Of a stretch of DNA of 64,000 nucleotides, positions 57,634-64,000 are shown piece after piece (within the stretch, counting starts at the first letter, position 1; every line of letters begins with the position of its first letter). Position numbers and translations under genes: made by a program. The stretch comes from Rhexocercosporidium sp. MPI-PUGE-AT-0058. Its lineage: Eukaryota; Ascomycota; Leotiomycetes; Helotiales. The stretch is taken from assembly GCA_020746875.1 (NCBI GenBank), contig JAGTJL010000006.1, positions 1,612,001 through 1,676,000 on the forward strand. Direction: 5' to 3'. The notes under the pieces are model-generated. The model was not told the DNA's origin and did no database searches. It worked only from the letters and a program-made list of their open reading frames with translations.

Positions 57634-59110
57634 TACCCCTTTTGCTAGCCGAGAACGAGAAATGAGAGACAAAGGATTTTCGACGAACACATTCGCTGGA
57701 GAATAGACTTTGCTCATCTTGGAATTCGTGTAAACAGTAGCTTGTACATGACCATTCTTGTGTATGTAACATAAACAAAGGTAATCCATGAAATGTGGTT
57801 CACCAGACCTGTAATTATAGGAAGGATTGTATATATGGCAGTGATATTGAGTTTTCAAAGGGTTTGACGGAAGGGGTACTGAAGTGAGGAGGATGAACCT
57901 GGGATACACTCTAACGAGTGCGTTAAGAAGTGGCCAATTGAGGCACGTGAAGAACTCTAAAGTCGAAGTTCTACAGAAAAGTTCCACAACTCACAATAAT
58001 AAAAATAAGAATCAATCTTTGGATTCGTTTTCATAATGATAGTTCAATCTTGTATCCTTTTTTCCTTCGTTTTTAATTAGAATTTCGTAGTCAAAAACAT
58101 AGTACTCTTGTGTTTAGGCACCTCGCCAAAATCGGCCACTTCATAACGCACTCGATAGACACTTTCATGCTCTCTCGCCAATTCTGCGCTTCTAGTCTAA
58201 GATCTATTTTGATGATAATGGAAAGGCGCACACTCCACCTTCCTCCGGACAGAGTTCCCCGAGAGTAGAGTAAAGTGTCGGCGAACCATCAAAGACGTAG
58301 GTTCTCCGGCGGAGAATTAAGAAGCTGATTTCGACAAGCGAGGGAGTCAACACCCAAAAAGAGGTAAACCCACCGTTTCTATGTAGTTTTGATAAACTGA
58401 TATTGAATCTGCACACGTATCGTTTGAAAGCAGTCTAATCATCAATCTAGTCATCAAGATCTGAATCATCTACTAGCCAGGAGTTGATATGATTGCAGCT
58501 TGATAGAATTCTGCAAGAACTATCAAAATGGGCCAGCTATTTCCCCGCTGAGCTTTCCTTCAGTGGTTTGTAAAGTCCGAGCCTCCCCGCATTCGGCAAA
58601 GCGGGAGGCATGCCGTCTACCATGCAAGTGTGCATCGGGTGATCCTCGGGAGGGCTATCACGAACTAAAAGTCCGCCTCTTCAGTCGAACCAATGATCTG
58701 TTTCTTGGTCTCACTTTAGCCGGGATTAAGCCGTCACTGGGGACCGGTTTTTAGTGTTTTATACGAGGACGAAGCAGAGTTACAGTACTTTAGTCGTGGG
58801 CGGACCAGGTCGATGGTTTTCCGAGCCTGGCTTTGGGCGTCAATGGAGAATGTTCGGCCAATTGAGGCTTCTTGTGGCTATCATGGGCATGAGATGCTGT
58901 ACTGTGATGTGCTGTGACGGAGGTTGAGGAGGTGGGACGGTGGGATGAGGGGAGAGGGAGGGGAGAGGCGGGTGTAGTTCCCTCGTGCCTGCTCCTTTTG
59001 CTTTTTTTTCATCTTTATATGTTGTCTTTCCCCTCTATTCAATCTTCTCTTGACTACCTTTTCATTCCTACCATCCTCCCTTCAACCGAAACTCTTAGAT
59101 ATCAGATAAC
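57634..59110. other. Intergenic upstream of the GH3 gene
   Basis: 1.5 kb without a supported gene. The last 200 bp are pyrimidine-rich with TTTATATG at about 59013, a plausible promoter and leader. Confidence 0.5.
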
Positions 59111-61987
59111 ATGAGGGCTACTTTTGACGTCGAGGATGTTTTGTCCAAGCTCAGCGTGGTTGAGAAGGCTTCTTTACTAGCAGGTTTGATGCCCTCCCAT
59201 TTCTATTCTTCTTATCCATCTTACTTTCATTCATTTGCTAACAACAATCAGGTGCTGATTGGTGGCATACCGTTCCTATTCCCAAGCATGGAATTCCAGC
59301 AATTCGAGTCTCGGATGGACCCAACGGTGTTCGCGGAACCCGATTCTTCAATGGCATCAAGGCGGCTTGTTTCCCTTGCGGAACTGCTCTCGGAGCTACT
59401 TGGGACGTCAAACTTCTCCGTGAAGCTGGTGTACTCATGGGAGAAGAGAGCAAAGCCAAAGGAGCTCACGTGATCCTTGGTCCAACTATCAACATCCAAC
59501 GATCGCCGCTGGGCGGCAGAGGATTCGAGAGTCTGAGTGAAGACCCTCTCCTAGCTGGTCTTGGAGCAGCTGCTCTTGTGAACGGTATTCAAGATACTGG
59601 TGTTGTTGCTACGATTAAGCACTTTGTCTGCAACGACCAAGAACATGAACGGAACGGAACGAATGCTATCATCACAGAGAGAGCTTTGAGAGAAATCTAC
59701 TCGTTGGCTTTCCAATTGGTGGTCAGAGATTCCAATCCTGGATGCTTTATGACGGCTTATAACAAAGTCAATGGGGTTCACGTTAGCGAGAATCCTAAGA
59801 TTTTGGCTGGTATGCTGAGAGAAGAGTGGGGATGGGAAGGCTGTGTTATGTCGGATTGGTGAGTTAAACTTTGATTATCTTCATAGAGATAAGCAAACTG
59901 ATGATTGCAGGTGGGGAACATACTCTACTTCCGAAGCAGTCAATGCTGGTCTGGATCTAGAGATGCCTGGTGCAACCAAGTGGCGTGGGGAGATGTTAGT
60001 CCAGGCTGTTGGTGTCAACAAGGTTGCAGAATACGTCTTGGATGAGAGAGTACGGAATGTTCTCAACCTTGTCAACAAGTGTGCCGCTGCAAAGATCCCA
60101 GAGAATGCCGAGGAAAAGACAGCAGATACGCCTGAGACCGCAGCTTTCCTTAGAAAGATTGGTGGAGAGTCAATCGTGTTGATGAAGAACGAGGGAGACA
60201 TTCTACCACTGAAGAAAGACAAGAAGGTAAGCTCAAGCATCACACATTGGAAAGCGCCACATGCTGATTGAGAAAGACTCTTATCCTTGGACCAAACGCT
60301 AAGATCGCATACTACCATGGTGGTGGTTCTGCATCCCTCGCCGCTTATTATGCCGTGACTCCATTCGACGGCATCAGTGCCCAGCTTACCTCCCCACCAA
60401 AATATACAGTAGGATGTTACGCACATAAGGAGCTCCCACTTCTAGGCAACCTCCTGAAAACAGACAAGGACGAGCCAGGAGTCAGATTTCGTGCCTACAA
60501 TGATCCACCCTCGGTTAAGGACCGCCAGCATGTTGACGAACTCACACTTACCAAGACTGAATTCCTGCTTATGGACTACAATCCTCCGGCAATCAAGCAG
60601 GCTTTGTGGTATGCAGATGTTGAAGGCACATTTACAGCGGAGGAGGACGGAGATTTCGAGCTTGGTCTTGGCGTGTACGGTACCGCCAAGCTGTTCGTTA
60701 ACGGCAAGCTTCTAATTGATAACGAGACCGAGCAAACCAAGGGGACTTTATTTTTCAACTGTGGAACTGTCGAAGAGAAAGGTATTCTTCCTGTGAAGAA
60801 AGGTGAGAAATACGAAGTCAAGGTTGAATTCGCCAGCGCCCCAGCTTGCAAGTTGAACCAAGGAAGCAATGTTCTATTTGGAGGCGGTGCTGTCAGAATT
60901 GGTGGTGCCAAGATCATTGATGCTGATGAGGAGGTCAAACATGCTGCTGCACTAGCAAAAGATGCTGACCAAGTCATCATCGTCGCCGGCTTGAATGTAA
61001 GAAATTCTCCATCCACAAGCTTAACCCGCTAACATAACTAGGCCGATTGGGAGACAGAGGGCTCCGATAGAGAAAGCATGTCTCTTCCCGGGCATATGGA
61101 TGCTCTGATTGCGGAAGTCGCCACTGCAAATCCATCAACAGTCGTGGTTATGCAAAGTGGTACTCCAGTAGCCATGCCTTGGATCTCATCTGTCAAGGCA
61201 CTTGTCCACGCTGTAAGTCTCTCTCCTCGGCATATTAGAATCTCATTAACATTTCCGCAGTGGTATGGTGGCAATGAGACGGGAAATGCCATCGCAGACA
61301 TCCTCTTCGGAAATGTGAACCCCAGCGCCAAACTTCCTCTCAGTTTCCCTATCAGACTTCAAGATAACCCAGCATTCTTGAACTACAGAACAGAGAATGG
61401 AAGAACTCTTTATGGAGAGGTAAGCACTTCCCCTCTTTTGAGTTGAGAGTCATTCTTGGCTTCTCGCAGATATCCAATTTTGCTACCCAAAACATTTTCG
61501 AACTTTCACTAATACATATTCCGACTTGCAGGACGTATATGTTGGTTATAGATGGTACGAACAGCTTGATCTCCCAGTCCTCTTCCCCTTCGGCCACGGC
61601 CTCTCATACACCACCTTCTCATATTTGAACCTCAATGTCTCCAAGTCCACCACAGACTTGACAATCAGTATCAAAGTCACCAACACAGGCGCTATCGCTG
61701 GCTCTGAAGTCGTACAAGTCTACGTGTCGCAGAAGAACCCCAGCATTCGCCGGCCTCTCAAGGAATTGAAAGGGTTCGCTAAAGTGGCCTTGGACAAGGG
61801 AGAGAGCAAGGTTGTTGAGATCCCGATTCAGGTTAAGTATGCTGCAAGCTTCTGGGATGAGATCAGAGAGAAGTGGATTGTGGAGAAGGACGATTATGAG
61901 GTTATTGTGGGCAAGAGTAGTCAGGATGAGGGGGCGCTGAAGGCGGGATTCAGTGTTGAGAAGACGAGCTGGTGGAGTGGATTGTGA
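59111..61987 (+). CDS. GH3 beta-glucosidase with PA14 domain
   Basis: Hydrolyses terminal beta-glucosides such as cellobiose. Seven exons, 59111-59183, 59252-59858, 59911-60226, 60277-60996, 61042-61212, 61261-61419 and 61532-61987, give 833 aa. Order of domains: GH3 N domain ([48 protein letters not shown]) with the nucleophile Asp226 in CVMSDWWGTYS; GH3 C domain split by a PA14 insert (about residues 400-550; [32 protein letters not shown]); then [17 protein letters not shown]; and a C-terminal fibronectin-III-like domain ([20 protein letters not shown]). No signal peptide is visible, so it is an intracellular beta-glucosidase, the class often called BglI-like in aspergilli. The exon 4 acceptor (GAGAAAG) is chosen to keep frame. 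Confidence 0.96.
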
Positions 61988-63061
61988 GAAAGGGGTCAAG
62001 CGAAGGAACATGCCATGCAGGGCTCGAGAGTGGCTACTGGCTAATAGAGCTTCAAAGCCATACAGAACTAGTTTTCAAATCTCATCTATTAATTTTGATA
62101 TACACTTTGTCTTGGGGATTGAGCTTATGACATTAAATCAGTGGATACCTGACCTGAGAGAACATTGATGAAGTGTTGGACATTGAACACCTTCGGGATA
62201 TTCACTCCATTAAAATTTGCGAGGCAGATTCCAACCTTTTGCGACGACCCAGGTTCTTTTATTTAAAGGCATCCCTAGATAAAGATAGAGGAGTAAGAGC
62301 AATTACCAATTTGCAGCCTTTGATTCGCCAATATGGATGTCATGTGACCCATCGGAGTTCACCGACGCGGCTCGGGCGAGTTAAGGTCGCGGGGGATTTA
62401 GTGGAGCTTTCTCTCCGCCTGTTTTGGTAGGAAGAGCCAGCAAAATACTATAAATTTGGTATGTTTAATATAATGATTGATTCATACACCTTGAAAATCT
62501 CTACTCTTTTCTTCAGCATCTCAGCATTTTGAGAAGTTTGACCTTCCCAGCACAGCGGTATTGTCCCTTCGTCTTTGCCCCCCTGGCCCCTGGATGTGCC
62601 AGGATAAGTACCCCGCTATTAGCGTCATGTTGACAACTCTCACCGATGCGGGAGGGAGAGGGCGAAGCCATCGGGGAGCTCCATTGAAGCTCTCTATGAC
62701 ATTGGCCTAGATAAGGCAAACGCAGCCGGCCGGCCCACTAAGCTTCTACGAGGAGAGTAGGAAGAAGAAATTCCTCTTTTCTTTACTTATCTTTCGCATT
62801 TCTCTCTCTTTCTGCTTCTGCTGCTTCTAATCCTCTCTAACAACCGTTCCTGTCGTCCTTGTTTAGACTTCACTCCCTTGGTCACAAGCGCTCCAAGACC
62901 GTGACAGATTCAATTTCTGTTTGCCTCTTTGTGACTCCTAATCAGCCAGCGCGGTTTACGACATCTAGAGTCAAGTGGCCATTGTGCCACAGGGATTTCA
63001 ATAGCCCGAAGCTTCAGAATTCACAGCTCTTGGAGCAAACCACTCCCATTTTATTCCAAAG
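61988..63061. other. Intergenic, xanthine dehydrogenase promoter
   Basis: 1.07 kb with no gene. The last 300 bp are very pyrimidine-rich (leader-like). A GATA-type site lies at 62709-62715. Confidence 0.5.
62709..62715 (+). promoter_or_regulatory. Possible GATA (AreA/Nit2-type) site
   Basis: AGATAAG matches the HGATAR site of fungal nitrogen regulators and lies 347 bp upstream of the xanthine dehydrogenase start. Purine catabolism genes are classical targets, but one short match can occur by chance. Confidence 0.3.
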
Positions 63062-64000
63062 ATGGCGCCCATTGCCATCTCCCCAGAACCTGCAGTCTCC
63101 CCCTCCGCTGCCCACTCCCTTTCCTCTGTCACGACTACCTACGACGATACCCTACGATTCTACCTGAACGGCACAAAGGTTGTGATCGACAACATCGACC
63201 CCGAAACCACCCTCCTCGAATACCTCCGTGGCATTGGCCTCACGGGGACGAAGTTAGGATGTGCTGAAGGAGGTTGCGGAGCTTGTACGGTCGTGGTATC
63301 ACAATTCAACCCTACGACGAAGAAGGTCTATCATGCCAGTGTAAATGCGTGTCTGGCGCCGTTGGTTAGCGTGGATGGGAAGCATGTCATTACAATTGAG
63401 GGCATTGGGAATACCAAGAGACCACATCCTACACAGGAGAGAATTGCCAAGGGGAATGGAAGTCAGTGCGGATTCTGCACTCCGGGCATAGTGATGAGTC
63501 TTTACGCTCTTTTGAGGAATGACTCTAGTCCCTCAGAACATGATGTTGAAGAGGCGTTTGATGGGAATCTGTGCAGATGTACTGGCTACCGACCTATATT
63601 GGATGCGGCCCAGACGTTTAGCGTGGATAAGTCTTGTGGAAAGGCGAAGTCGAATGGCGGTGGTGGATGTTGTATGGAGAATGGGGGTGGTGCTGGAGGA
63701 TGCTGCAAAGATGGCTTCAAGGATGATCAACCGATCAAGCGCTTCACACCTCCTGGATTCATCGAGTACAACCCAGACACCGAACTTATTTTCCCTCCTT
63801 CTCTTACCAAACACGAATTCAGACCTTTGGCTTTTGGAAACAAGAGGAAGAGGTGGTATCGTCCAGTGACTGTGGAGCAGCTCTTGGAAATCAAGAGCGT
63901 CTATCCCTCAGCCAAGATCATTGGAGGTTCTACCGAGACGCAGATTGAGATCAAGTTCAAGGGCATGCAGTACACAGCCTCGGTGTTCGTTGGTGATATC
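63062..64000 (+). CDS. Xanthine dehydrogenase, 5' part (runs off the window)
   Basis: Oxidises hypoxanthine and xanthine to uric acid with NAD+ in purine catabolism. The visible 313 codons carry no intron. The first 2Fe-2S domain has GCAEGGCGACTVVVS (three of the four Cys) and NACLAPLVS. The second has GSQCGFCTPGIVMSLYALL and GNLCRCTGYRPILDA. A Gly/Cys-rich linker with two CC pairs (about residues 200-222) follows, as in other fungal enzymes. The start of the FAD-binding domain is visible: FRPVTVEQLL-type RPVTVEQLLEIK and KIIGGSTETQIEIKF. The molybdopterin domain lies beyond the right edge. The ATG at 63062 is the first in a well-conserved frame; the N-terminal 25 residues are low-complexity. 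Confidence 0.96.
   Translation, partial: MAPIAISPEPAVSPSAAHSLSSVTTTYDDTLRFYLNGTKVVIDNIDPETTLLEYLRGIGLTGTKLGCAEGGCGACTVVVSQFNPTTKKVYHASVNACLAPLVSVDGKHVITIEGIGNTKRPHPTQERIAKGNGSQCGFCTPGIVMSLYALLRNDSSPSEHDVEEAFDGNLCRCTGYRPILDAAQTFSVDKSCGKAKSNGGGGCCMENGGGAGGCCKDGFKDDQPIKRFTPPGFIEYNPDTELIFPPSLTKHEFRPLAFGNKRKRWYRPVTVEQLLEIKSVYPSAKIIGGSTETQIEIKFKGMQYTASVFVGDI

Overview
The window is nuclear DNA of a filamentous ascomycete (Pezizomycotina). Evidence: short introns of about 45-110 nt with GT..AG ends and CTAAC/CTGAC-like branch sites, a HET-domain protein, an ACS-type MFS permease, a long cytochrome P450, a PA14-containing GH3 beta-glucosidase, a fungal SIN-pathway Cdc14, and a pogo/Fot1-type transposon. 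The mix of proteins suggests Leotiomycetes (Helotiales-like), but that placement is inference. Gene models below were assembled by hand from splice sites; each full-length model keeps its frame across all junctions.

Layout. 1-6.7 kb: no recognisable gene. 6.7-10.5 kb: an amidase-signature enzyme and a secreted DUF3237-like protein, both on the minus strand. 10.5-13.9 kb: AT-rich, gene-poor DNA with a degenerate inverted repeat and a dead SDR gene whose catalytic Tyr codon is a stop. 14-17.6 kb: ArsH (+) convergent with a HET-domain protein (-). 18.7-20.9 kb: paxillin-like LIM protein (-). 20.9-25.8 kb: long intergenic stretch that includes the leader of INO1. 25.8-29.7 kb: inositol-3-phosphate synthase and an OB-fold protein related to RPA1/MEIOB. 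30.5-31.5 kb: secreted solute-binding/cyclohexadienyl-dehydratase-like protein of bacterial type (-). 32.9-35.8 kb: SnoaL-like protein (+) and a GPI-type CAP protein (-). 36.3-37.3 kb: a broken small membrane-protein gene and a tRNA-like sequence. 37.8-42.7 kb: MCM2 (-) and UBR7/Mlo2 (+), head to head over about 350 bp carrying MCB-type G1/S boxes. 43-49.1 kb: MFS transporter (-) and cytochrome P450 (+), divergent. 50.3-55 kb: Cys-rich single-pass membrane protein (+), Cdc14 SIN component (-), geranylgeranyl diphosphate synthase (+). 55.46-57.63 kb: a complete but nonsense-ridden pogo/Fot1 element with TA target duplication. 59.1-62 kb: GH3 beta-glucosidase (+). 63.06 kb to the end: 5' part of xanthine dehydrogenase (+).

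The window mixes housekeeping genes (MCM2, INO1, GGPPS, Cdc14, UBR7, XDH) with accessory genes (HET, P450, MFS, amidase, ArsH, PBP-like). I see no convincing secondary-metabolite cluster and no operon-like system. The most unusual signals are structural: the paired terminal hairpins of the transposon, the INO1 leader hairpin, the MCB promoter, a 5-nt start exon for MCM2, and the SDR gene broken exactly at its active-site Tyr.
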